NCBI RefSeq assembly: GCF_022539505.1
Contig: NC_061514.1
Coordinates: forward strand, 339,682,644 to 339,746,643
From: Lolium rigidum
Taxonomy: Eukaryota; Streptophyta; Magnoliopsida; Poales; Poaceae
Reading direction: 5' to 3'
DNA length: 64,000 nucleotides
Both the position numbers and the translations under genes were made by a program. Of this stretch, positions 1 to 10,209 are shown piece by piece (within the stretch, counting starts at the first letter, position 1; each line of letters starts with the position of its first letter). Below the pieces are notes generated by a model. It was not told where the DNA came from. It saw only the letters and a list, made by a program, of their open reading frames with translations, and searched no databases.

Positions 1-647
1 GAGCAGCAACATGCCCTGACATAAGAGGAAGGAATGAATTAACTTGGTTCAATGGAGGACCAAGATTAGAGGCTCGTTGGCCGGGGATGGAGTGAGGCCG
101 TAGATGGAGTCGGCGAGCGAAGGAGAAGATATAGAAGGTCAAAAATAGTCGGAAGATTCTTCACAACATTTTCGTTAGCATGGTGCTTGATTGATCTTTG
201 TGTGGAAGCCGTAAAAATGATGTTTGGGAAAGAGAAAAGGGCTAATATTTAAAAATTGAAAAGTTTTGTGATATTTTCACATTCCAAAAAAAAATTTGGC
301 AAAAATCTTAACTCCATTATTGTTAGGTATAGATTTCCCAAAAACACAAAACTGAAAAAATACCTTTAGTACCCACAAAAATAAGTACTTCTATCTTGAA
401 TTTTCACCGAAAAATCTGAGAAGCGCTCGCGCGATGGAGGAGTCACCTAAGAAACGAGTCCGCTGCTTTACAAGTTGATGCAACCGATGGCCTTACAAGC
501 CCATCATCTTAGGATTAAATATTTTTATCTGGAATAGGAGAAACCATGAGCAACTTCCTCCTTGGTGGCATAGGGGACAAGCGTTTGATTCGTCGGAGCG
601 CTTGAGTTTTGGCTTATCCCGGTGCAACGCACGGGCAGTTTTGCTAG
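1..647 (+). mobile_element. Helitron-like element, 3' part (enters from left of window)
   Basis: The segment ends in a Helitron-type 3' terminus: a short hairpin at 618-635 (CCCGGTGCAACGCACGGG) followed nine bases later by CTAG at 644-647 and then T. The whole segment is a near-identical reverse complement of 2291-2936. Inside it, a diverged Helitron-type 5' end in the opposite orientation (reverse of TCTATACC) lies near 334. The 5' end of this copy lies outside the window. No replicase/helicase coding is visible, so the element is non-autonomous. The superfamily call rests on terminal structure only. Confidence 0.6.
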
Positions 648-1237
648 TTTCTTCTTATTCTCCGATTTCCCAAATTATTCCGATCCGGTATGTTTTTTCT
701 GCTCTTATTCGCCTTCAATTATCCAACTTCTTCTCTGGTCCCACTGAGCTTTTTTTCTCATCCCGCAGAGCTTCCGCTCATTCGATTTCCAAATTCTTCT
801 TATCCTGCTGCCTTTTCTCTCATATTTCTCATACAATATTCCCTTCTTTAATTCGCTTCCCATAGATGTTGCTTGTAGTTTCCAAGGAAGCTTGCTGTAA
901 CCCAAAAACTTGTGTATATAAACTGCTCAGACTCGGTACACAAAAGCGATGTGGGACTATAATGACACAAAAAGAATACCCGTGCCTGATTGTGGGCCGT
1001 AGCGGTAGAAAGAGAACGGCCCAGCGATCGGTCGACGAACACGAGATGACACGGAAACTCCGCGGACGGTAGAAAAAACTGTTCGCTTAATTAGCGCCTC
1101 ATCGCTTCCCTCACCATTCGCTACTTTCCATAAGCAGCTCGTTGACTTCTACAAACTGTTTTCATTGCGTGCCCCCATCTCCTCAAGTTCCCATTCATGG
1201 ACGGAGAGCCCCTCAACTTGTTGCCTACCGCGCGTGG
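648..1237. other. Unassigned repeat-flank DNA
   Basis: No gene is recognised. The stretch at about 672-727 is repeated in reverse complement immediately beyond the Helitron 5' end at 4069-4120, so it belongs to a repeated sequence into which Helitrons have inserted. The short open frames here have no recognisable domain. Confidence 0.4.
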
Positions 1238-2276
1238 AAGCCTCGATTTCAACTACCGCTTCTCAAGTCCAAATTACAGCCGCACCGGCCTCGATTTCTG
1301 CTGCCGTCGCCGCCTAGTCCGGGGCCGCCACCGCGCGAGGCCGCCACCTCTCTTTCAAGCAACCTTGCCCCTGTCTGTACTGCCGTGCGTGCTCGCGCTC
1401 TTCAGAACGCTAGCTTGGACCTCCGGCCATCACCGCCCCGACGTCCTCCGCCGTTGCGCACCACGCCGGTGCCCCTCAGCCAAATCCCAGATCTACCGCT
1501 TTCTGTTCGTTCCATGGACCCAGAGCGTCGGGAGACCATGGAGGCGGAGGGCGAAGCGCGGGGACATTGTGTGCCGAAGGGAATCGAGGGGTGTTGCCGC
1601 GGAGTCGACCACCGCAGCGGCAACGGCGCTGGTATGAAAGGAAAAATAGACGAACCGGTACCGTGGCAAGTCTAGTATTATGGGATTTTGTGGGAGGGTA
1701 AAACGGTCCCAAAAAAAGCGTTGACGAAACTTTTTGGCAGAAACCTTAGCTCCTTTAAGCCTCGATTTCAACTACCGCTTCTTAAGTCCAAATTACAGCC
1801 GCACCGGCCTCGATTTCTGCTGCCGTCGCCGCCTAGTCCGGGGCCGCCACCGCGCGAGGCCGCCACCTCTCTTTCAAGCAACCTTGCCCCCGTCTCGTAC
1901 TGCCGTGCGTGCTCGCGCTCTTCGGAACGCTAGCTTGGACCTCCGGCCATCACCGCCCCGACGTCCTCCGCCGTTGCGCACCACGCCGGTGCCCCTCAGC
2001 CAAATCCCGCATCTACCGCTTCCGTTCGTTCCATGGACCCAGAGCGTCGGGAGACCATGGAGGCGGAGGGCGAAGCGCGGGGACATTGTGTGCCGAAGGG
2101 AATCGAGGGGTGTTGCCGCGGAGTCGACCACCGCAGCGGCAACGGCGCTGGTATGAAAGGAAAAATAGACGAACCGGTACCGTGGCAAGTCTAGTATTAT
2201 GGGATTTTGTGGGAGGGTAAAACGGTCCCAAAAAAAGCGTTGACGAAACTTTTTGGCAGAAACCTTAGCTCCTTTA
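1238..2276. repeat. 519-bp direct tandem duplication
   Basis: Two copies of the same GC-rich unit lie head to tail: 1238-1756 and 1757-2276. They differ by only a few substitutions and small indels. Each ends with the sequence reading GCGTTGACGAAACTTTTTGG and then the AGGAGC-containing 5' Helitron-type terminus. Only the second copy continues into the complete terminus that ends at 2290. Open frames in the unit are arginine/proline-rich and look like chance frames of GC-rich DNA. Confidence 0.85.
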
Positions 2277-2290
2277 TTATTAGGTATAGA

Positions 2291-4068
2291 CTAGCAAAAC
2301 TGCCCGTGCGTTGCACCGGGATAAGCCAAAACTCAAGCGCTCCGACGAATCAAACGCTTGTCCCCTATGCCACCAAGGAGGAAGTTGCTCATGGTTTCTC
2401 CTATTCCAGATAAAAATATTTAATCCTAAGATGATGGGCTTGTAAGGCCATCGGTTGCATCAACTTGTAAAGCAGCGGACTCGTTTCTTAGGTGACTCCT
2501 CCATCGCGCGAGCGCTTCTCAGATTTTTCGGTGAAAATTCAAGATAGAAGTACTTATTTTTGTGGGTACTAAAGGTATTTTTTCAGTTTTGTGTTTTTGG
2601 GAAATCTATACCTAACAATAATGGAGTTAAGATTTTTGCCAAATTTTTTTTGGAATGTGAAAATATCACAAAACTTTTCAATTTTTAAATATTAGCCCTT
2701 TTCTCTTTCCCAAACATCATTTTTACGGCTTCCACACAAAGATCAATCAAGCACCATGCTAACGAAAATGTTGTGAAGAATCTTCCGACTATTTTTGACC
2801 TTCTATATCTTCTCCTTCGCTCGCCGACTCCATCTACGGCCTCACTCCATCCCCGGCCAACGAGCCTCTAATCTTGGTCCTCCATTGAACCAAGTTAATT
2901 CATTCCTTCCTCTTATGTCAGGGCATGTTGCTGCTCTCTGCGGGGGCAAGTTAATTGCTTCCTTCCTCACAATTACACATCTTGGACCAAACAATGGGCT
3001 GCAGCTTGTTTTTCTCGAAGGCAACTTGCTAATTTCAGAAAACTTTCGTATATAAACCAGCTGGACTCGGCTTAATTGAGCGAGGTGGGACTATTTTGGA
3101 CACAAAATATCTAGTGTATCATGTAATTTTGGACGGGACGGACTTTCTGAGAACGAGATTTAATTTGCATGTTTTCTTGCTGATTCTAGGAAGCCCACTT
3201 ATGTGGATTGCGGGAACCAGGCCACCAATCGCATACACATGGCCCAGGTGTGAGCGGACAGTTCGGATCCTACCAACCAAGGCTACACGGACGAACCGAG
3301 CGACAAGCGCCGTGTCTCTTCACCGTTCCTCGCCGCGAAGTCATCATTGAGACCTTGGCCTGGAGTTCGCGCCGCTCGGCCTCCGTCGCCACTGCCTCGC
3401 GCAGGCGCGCCTCCACCCTACCCTCCTCCGACCGTCCCGCGAGCCCGCCTCTTCCCAAATCCCCACTGCAAGAGGCATGGGTCCAATGGGCGGATCCCAA
3501 TTTTCGTGAGGAAGAAGCACGACACCGGCGAGCAGGAAACGGGTAGCGAATTCCCGTCGCAAGGCCTCTCGGTGGCTTGGGATCGGAGCGGGAGGCGAAT
3601 CTGGAGGGGGCGACGCGGAGCAGCTTGTGGTGAGGCCGTGCGGGGTTCATTCAATTAGGCCGAAGTCGTCCAAGCTGCCGTCGTCCTTGGTTGTGCTGTA
3701 GAAAAATCAGCTCACCCCAAGCACCTGCAGAAAGGACATCGTGGCATCGCGCAACCAGCAGCCCGCTCCTGGCCAGGCGTGGGTCAAGACTCAAGACCGC
3801 AGGCATCCGCTGCCTGTTACCGCATCCACCTCACTCCAAGCACAGCACCAAGCTCAGGCGCTGGCACGGAGGCCTAGCCAAGGCGGGAGGCGCGCTTCTC
3901 GTGTTCTCTGTTCGGAGGCTATGCGAAGCAGAGAGAAAAGGAGAAAACCAATCGGTATCATGGCATTTGATGTATTATGTATTTTGGTGGGAGAGCAAAA
4001 CGGTACAAAAAAAAGCGTTGACGAAACTTTTTGGCAGAAACCTTAGCTCCTTTATTATTAGGTATAGA
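2291..4068 (-). mobile_element. Helitron-like element, complete, non-autonomous
   Basis: On the minus strand the element starts with TCTATACC at 4068, preceded by A (plus-strand T at 4069). It ends with a hairpin (2303-2320) and CTAG at 2291. These match the Helitron rules of a 5' TC, a 3' CTRR and insertion at A|T. Its 3' 645 bp are repeated in inverted orientation at 1-647. A diverged plus-strand 5' terminus (TCTATACC from 2605) is nested within it. No Rep/helicase coding is seen; the open frames at 3208-3658 are unrecognised. Its 3' end abuts another Helitron 5' end (2290) without an intervening base. Confidence 0.6.
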
Positions 4069-4432
4069 TTGGATAATTGAAGGCGAATAAGAGCAGGAAA
4101 AACATACCGGATCGGAACGGTCGGACCCTTGTGAAGGGGAATGGATAATGTACGTGAGCAGTTTCTTTTATTATTATTCGATATGATCTAAATAATCATT
4201 CAATAAAAATCAACCCAATCTACAATTTTTATTTAGATCTTTGACATAGTAGGCTTTCAATTACGGGTGACATGTTTATCTCAGCGGTAACAGCCGCACC
4301 GCTTCTAGGATAACCTGCTAGGGGTATTCCAACTCTCAATTATGCGACGACAACTCTCAATTATGACGGTTCTTAATTGTCCGACTGTTGCTCATTGTGT
4401 TACCCAGTGCAACGCACGGGCACTTTTGCTAG
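4069..4432 (+). mobile_element. Helitron-type 3' end and flank
   Basis: A second plus-strand Helitron-type 3' terminus is present: hairpin CCCAGTGCAACGCACGGG at 4403-4420, then CTAG at 4429-4432 and T. The first 50 bp repeat the reverse complement of 672-727. The matching 5' end cannot be assigned with confidence; the TCTATACC at 2605 is the nearest candidate, but the minus-strand element overlaps it. Confidence 0.45.
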
Positions 4433-4439
4433 TCTTTAT

Positions 4440-5160
4440 AGAAGGGAAAAGAGAGTATCAAAATAGAAGAACAACACCATGGTACTGAGAACACACATGC
4501 CACCCTTCCTCCGTCTAGGCCTACTCTCTCGCTATATCTAGCCTCCCTCCTCTCTTGGCCCTCTCCCAAAGGTGGAACTCATCTCTAATCTAGATCACCA
4601 TTTGATCTACCGTTTTCTGCTCCCTCACATTACCGAAGGCCCTCGCATTTCGCTGCTTCCAAATCGTCCATGCCGAGCTGATGACCATGGAGTCAAAACG
4701 CTTCATGTCGGTCCTCCTCACTCGCTTGCGGGCCTCCGTCCACCATCTCTATAGGTTTCCCGTGAATCCTGGGTCTGCAATCTGTAACCCCGCACTGTGC
4801 AGCACCCTGCACCAAACCTGTCTCGCATAGGGGCATAAAACAAGCACATGATCAACATTATCCTCATCTTGCAGGCAAAAGTAGCATGCATTCGGGTGCT
4901 CTTGCAGCCCGTGCCTCGCCCTCCTGTCGGAGGTCCACAAGCGGTATCTCAAAGCCAACCATGCAAAGATCTTGCATTTCATGGGTGAAAAGGAACCCCA
5001 AATCGGTCTGCACATACTCCATCTTACACTCCCTTGGCAAAGCATCTCATAGGTGCACTTTGTCGTGTATACTCCTGATTCCGCACCTTTCCATGTTATT
5101 TGGTCCGGTCTTGAGGCGTCCCTCTCCACGGTCTCGACCGCCTCCCACAGTTCAAATGTT
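4440..5160 (-). mobile_element. LINE fragment, C-terminal zf-RVT region
   Basis: The minus-strand frame at 4749-5129 reads as the zinc-binding reverse-transcriptase-associated domain (zf-RVT) of plant L1-type LINEs. It has a tryptophan-rich core (IWGSFSPMKCKIFAWLAL) and a Cys/His cluster (CYFCLQDEDNVDHVLVLCP). After a stop near 4750 a related frame continues with the WWTEARKRVRR and WKQRNARAF signatures to about 4530. The RT core and endonuclease are absent. It is a 5'-truncated, decayed copy bordered by the Helitron end at 4432. Confidence 0.75.
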
Positions 5161-5189
5161 CAATTGGCGTCTTGCACACATCCCATTTT

Positions 5190-6216
5190 GATTGATTCTA
5201 GCTCTATTGTTGTTTGGTTCCCACATGTGGCTACCATACTCTTACCATGGTTTAAATATGGTGAGATTACTATGTCATTGCATGGTACATCTGGTAGCCT
5301 CTTCGATGCGTCCCTCACAACGACGGCCATGTTGGTGAAGGCCATGAGCTCATTGTCGATGGAGGCACCCCTCTTCCTCTTACCAACTGATGAGGACATC
5401 CCATCTATCATACTCCACAAACTCCACCAACAAATCAACGCTATCATACTCTCATCGAAAGATCGGCCACCTTTGCCCTATCACCAACACACACCTTTTC
5501 TGGCGCGTCAACAGGCTTCTTAGGGATGCCATCGCCGACCAACCCATTAGAATCCTGGGTGCCAGCGTCTTCAGCTGAAGTGTCAACAGGCGGTAGGCCG
5601 AGGGTCTAAGTTGAACCCAGGGAGTACTTGCCGACGGCGAGGCCAAAGGAGAAGATGGCATGCATTTCATCATAGTTCAAAATGGGTGTGTTCAGGACCT
5701 CAACGTCCTTGGGGTAATCCTACGATGGGACGACTGTGTGTTAGATGTGCAAATGAGCGACTAATGATGAAGGCGACAATGGTGGAGGGCAGTGTGCTAA
5801 CCGCGACATGTCCTTGCACCATTGAGCTCCGCTTAGATCGCAGAGGCTGCTAATGGTGAGCCACTTCACCCTCCACTTTTTCTTAGGTGGTTGTACACCC
5901 GCGTGGAGCTAACGTCGGCACCGTAGTTCTTCAGGAGGGCCTTAGCCAAAATAGTGAGATGAACTTCCTTGAAGCCCTTGTTAGTGCGGATGCCAGTCTT
6001 GATCAGCTCGCCCATCTTCTCCAGCATGGACTTGGACATGAAGGGGAGCCATTTCATGGTCCCCTTGTGTGCAACCTTCATAGCCTTCTCTGCATCACTG
6101 CGGTTCTTGGATTTCTTCTTCTTGGTGAAGGCCATCCTTTCTGCCACCTCCGCCACGACCTTGGCCACGAGAGAAGCCACAGGGCGCTCGTCGGCCGGCA
6201 CTTCCGACACTGACAC
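5190..6216 (-). pseudogene. Decayed Myb/SANT-like domain gene
   Basis: The minus-strand frame from 6216 to 5866 contains a lysine-rich segment and then the pattern WLPFMSKSMLEKMGELIKTG ... NKGFKEVHLT ... STRVYNHLRK. This matches the Myb/SANT-like domain (PF12776 type) found in large grass families, many linked to PIF/Harbinger transposons. Downstream, in other frames, come KWRVKWLTIS, SGAQWC, HPKDVEVLN-type and EMHAIFSFGLAVGKYSLGS signatures expected C-terminal to that domain. At 5447-5300 a KRKRG...ELMAFTNMA-like segment follows. Several stops and frame changes separate these pieces, so the gene is not functional here. Host gene versus transposon accessory gene cannot be decided. Confidence 0.6.
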
Positions 6217-6532
6217 ATGTTACTCACCGATCGGCTGCCAACCACGCACTTGCGAGGGGATCTGCAAATCAGGCACTTGCGAGAGGATCTACAAATAACC
6301 AACTCTCACCAAGGTCTGGCTAAATTTGTCACACAACGATTCCTACAATGACCACACAACACAGATCATTGCAACAAATTACACATCATACAATACATGA
6401 TATGAACAACCAGTAGAAGATCAAGATAATGGCAGTGCAAAATTTTGATTGTACCTACCAAGGTGAATCAACGTGCATTTCAACAGTACTGATCCTAGAT
6501 CAAGAAAGTGGCAGTGCAAAATTTCATCCCAG
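6217..6532. other. Unassigned spacer
   Basis: No gene is recognised. A short direct repeat (GTGGCAGTGCAAAATTTCAT-like) occurs at about 6430 and 6510. Confidence 0.4.
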
Positions 6533-7812
6533 TGTTGGATATGGTTCCCTAGAGGCAAAATTTCATCCCAGGGTGATCAATAAAGAGATTTGTTCATCCG
6601 TGTGATGGAAGATACTCTCGCATACTCCATGAGATTACATCCAAGTTGCAACACATGACTAGGTCATGAGGATGGAGTCACACATGAACGAGTTGAATGG
6701 CCTTCTCGGTAACGAGATAGAACTAGGTATGACGTTACCGATGATCACATCTCGGACAAGTACCAGTATCGAAGTAACAAAGGGAATATGACATGGCGTA
6801 GAGATTCATACGATGATCACATCTTCATAGAATGCACGGGGGTCATTGTTGTTCTCTAGAACACCCTGATGACAATTGACGAGAGAAGTGTCTCGGTCAT
6901 GTCTGCATATTCTTGAACCGTAGGGAAACACACTTAAGGGTTCAACGAAACTTAATGCACTGAGTATTGTTTTGGATTCATTGGAAACACCCGAGAATAG
7001 ATAAGAGAGAACCAGAATGGGTTCCGGGAGAATCCTAAAGATGTTTGGGTTGGTTCGGGAGGTGTCTCGGATCATCGGAAATTAAATAATATGTATTATA
7101 TAGTATTAATTAAGTACATTAATAGTAAATATATATTTATTTGTTTATTAAAAGGTGCGGGCCACCTTAATGCCCCCCTTGAGACGAGCCCATTAAGTGG
7201 CTGGCCGCACCCCATGGGCTAATAGCTAGGGGGCTAGGGTTTGGGAGAGAGGGGGGGCAGCTGGCCATCACCTCCTCCCTTGCCCCATTTTAGTCCCATA
7301 CTGCTAAGGCATGAAACTCCACCCCTCCCCTTTCCCCTATATATAGTGGATACATGTGGAGGGAGGAGTACACACAATTAGGGTTGAGAAAAAGGAGAGC
7401 CCCTTGGGAGCCTCCCCCTCTCTTCCCCTCTCCATATCCCCAGTTTTGTCTCTCATACGTGGTTCCTCAAAGAGCTGCGCATGAAGGGATTACTCCACCC
7501 GGTACGCATGAGCATTGTCGGGACCAGGATCTAGAAGATCTACTTCAGCACCTGGGAGCATCATTAAGCACCGTATGTGTGCGAAACTACGAGGTGCTTT
7601 ACTTGATGTCGTACAAGAGGACTTCAACATGACCCCAAGGTCGGCAACGAGTGCGACTACATCAACCACCTTCTAGCGGAACATTAACCGCTTTCGGTCT
7701 ACGAGGGTACGTCGCCGAAACCTTTCTCGTTACAACATTACTAGTAGATAGATCTTGGGAATATTGGGATGCGTTAGTCAGAATTTTTGTTTATGATACG
7801 GAATCCCAATAG
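6533..7812 (+). mobile_element. Copia-type LTR (old, degenerate)
   Basis: The segment starts TGTTGGATATGG and follows the order of the Angela/BARE-type Triticeae copia LTR: CCTAGAGGCAA near the start, GGTAACGAGAT, CTCGGACAAGTA, TCTCGGTCATGTCTGC, a TATA box (CTATATATAG, 7338-7347), GATAGATCTTGG near the end, then a damaged tRNA-iMet primer-binding site (TTATCAGGGCC, 7814-7824). It is diverged and shorter than intact members. It is the 5' LTR of the old element whose internal region is split by the gypsy insertion at 8981. Confidence 0.7.
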
Positions 7813-8980
7813 TATTATCAGGGCCGATTTATGCGTAGTACGCTTTTACGGTTAGAATGCATGCGTGGCATGCGCGCATCGATTCTATAATTGTTACGCT
7901 CTCACATGTACTTGTTCATACTGCAATATTGTTTGATGAAGCGGCCCGTCGATCGACCTCACGCATCTACGCACGCGAAACTATTTCCACACTTCACATA
8001 TGGCTTGTACCATATACGCGGTTAAGGGGTGTATGTCTCTCTTTCTTTAACAATATGGCATTTCCAATGGAGGGCCCCAAAACGGGTGTAATAGAGACAA
8101 TTATCTAGTCGGTGATGTGGTTGCATTTTCGTAGGTGAGAATAGTTCTTTTCATGAAAGCCCTAACAACCACGTAAAATTTGCAAGAGATAAGATATAGG
8201 CATCTAACTTTATGTTGCAAGAAGGCTTGTAGCATGATATGGCCATGGTGTAAAGTAGTTTTATGCTTGTTGCTGCTAAGTTGTAGTGATAGCCCATCAC
8301 CATGATGTTCGATCAAATGGAGGCTCCATGAAGTGGCGCCATGCTAGAGCACACGATGGGCATCTAGTTGCGTAAATGAATCACCTATATCATGTCACCT
8401 AATACATTTGATGTAGATACCGTAATACATCTTGTTTAGTTGCTAGTGTTATGTTTCCTCAATGGTGGCTTTAAATAAGATGATCCCTAACATTAATACC
8501 AATAGAAGTGTTCTTCCTTGAGTGTGCACCACTAACAAAGTTCAACGGTATGAGGTAGGCCATGACGATCGGGTGTCTGACATACCTGCGTTCGCATATG
8601 GTGGGTGTAAGCCACATTGCACTGCAAATACAGTAAGGTTAATTTGGCGAGCCTAGCATGTTCTAACATGGCCTCGGAACACGAGAGATTGAAAGATCCA
8701 GCATGAGTCACATGGATGATGTGATCGACATTTCGTTGTCTACCTTTGCAACTATGCTGATGGTCGTGACTATCGGAGGAGGTATAGTTAATAGGGTTCA
8801 TGTAATCACTAAGACATTCTGAGGGGTGATTGTTTTGAGTGGAGCTCATTAATAATTTGATTAAAATTTGAACTCGTAATATTATGAACTTAGTCTTAAA
8901 TGTCTTTGCAAATATCTTTGTAGATCATGTCATACCCCAATGTTTAAGTAAATTATGGTTTATTGTGTGTAATAAGAAAC
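7813..8980 (+). mobile_element. Copia-like element, internal leader region
   Basis: This segment follows the degraded primer-binding site and runs to the gypsy insertion. No open coding region survives. It ends with the 5-bp target duplicate GAAAC (8976-8980), which is repeated at 15181-15185 where the host element resumes. Confidence 0.55.
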
Positions 8981-10147
8981 TGTTATCACCAGAATTTGAC
9001 CGGATCAGAGGTGGACCGCTATTAAGATGGGCTTGAAGAATATACATGGAAGAAATACATGAATCGGCCTTGTATACAAAGTTTGGGCTAGTTTGCCCGT
9101 GTATCTGTAAATATAGTAGGATACGTGTCGGTTAGATAGAATTTGGCTCGTGCACGGTTGGGATTATTCCCACGTTAGAAAGTCTACGGACTATAAATAT
9201 GTATCTAGGGTTATTGAGAAAGACAACAATCACATTCATCACAAACCAATCTAGGCGCATCGCCAACTCCCTTGTTTCGAGGGTTTCTTCCGGGTAAGCA
9301 TCATGCTGCCTAGATCGCATCTTGCGATCTAGGCAGTACACGTTTATTCGCTGTTCATGCGTTGCTCGTGCTCGAAGCCTTGTTGATGGCGAGCAACGTA
9401 GTTATCATAGATGTGTTAGGGTTAGCATTGTTTCATCGTATCACATGCTTTCGTCCATGCAACCCTTAGATGTCTAGCCGCCTCTTACACCTATCTTAGG
9501 TGTAAGGGCGGCACTTCGCTTGATCATTATTTAGTAGATCCGATCCGTTATGATTGCTCCTTGTTCTTCAAGGATTAGTTTAATATCTCGCATAGTTAGG
9601 CCTTGCAAACGGGTTGAAGGATCCAGATAGCGCGTAGGGTGTAGTTTGCTAGCCCTAGATGAGATGTTCCTGGGATCAACTTCATGTTGGTTTTTAGGCC
9701 TCGTCTAGGGCTCGGTTTATTATCACCGTGCGTGGCTGCCGGGCTCAATCACGCGTAGGATGTTCCGATTATGTGGTGAAAACCCTAAATCGTCAGTAGG
9801 TCGTTTTAGCTTTATATTGATCAAGCAGGACCACCATGTGATCGTATACCTCATACGAATCATGGGCGGATCGGCTCCTTGAGCCGATTCACAGGACAAC
9901 CTGAGAGCCGATCGAGGCTCGTATTTAATTTTTACGTGTATGCCATGCAGAAAACTAAGCGAAGCAAATCCATCACCTTCCTGACCAGGTATAGGTTAGG
10001 TGGCACGCCCTTGCACCAGCATCGGACGTGCGTGCCGAGGCTTTGCGGGCCGTCGCTCGAGGGACCAGGGCCAGCCGCAGTCCTGGGAGCCTCCCGGCTC
10101 TATCGTGTTGCCCGTCGCTGCTCGCCGGTGGGTTTCTGACCGCAACA
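8981..10147 (+). repeat. 5' LTR of gypsy element
   Basis: The LTR is 1167 bp with TG...CA ends. Its last 245 bp match 14937-15180. A perfect 14-bp stem hairpin (CTGCCTAGATCGCA/TGCGATCTAGGCAG, three-base loop) lies at 9306-9336. The downstream boundary is followed by the ACGCCCGGTGGGAC motif typical just inside Triticeae gypsy elements. Confidence 0.88.
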
Positions 10148-10209
10148 CATTCTCGGCACGCCCGGTGGGACAGTCTTCGACATCAACCGCATCGCCATCT
10201 ACATCCGAG

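Noticed and set aside
1142..2220. Pro/Arg-rich frames of 100-177 codons in the Helitron region
   Set aside because: They are open in several frames on both strands because of GC-rich repeats; duplicated along with the 519-bp unit and without domain signatures.
5160..5447. Intact 95-codon minus-strand gene
   Set aside because: It begins and ends within a decayed Myb/SANT-like gene and overlaps the LINE junction; treated as part of the pseudogene.
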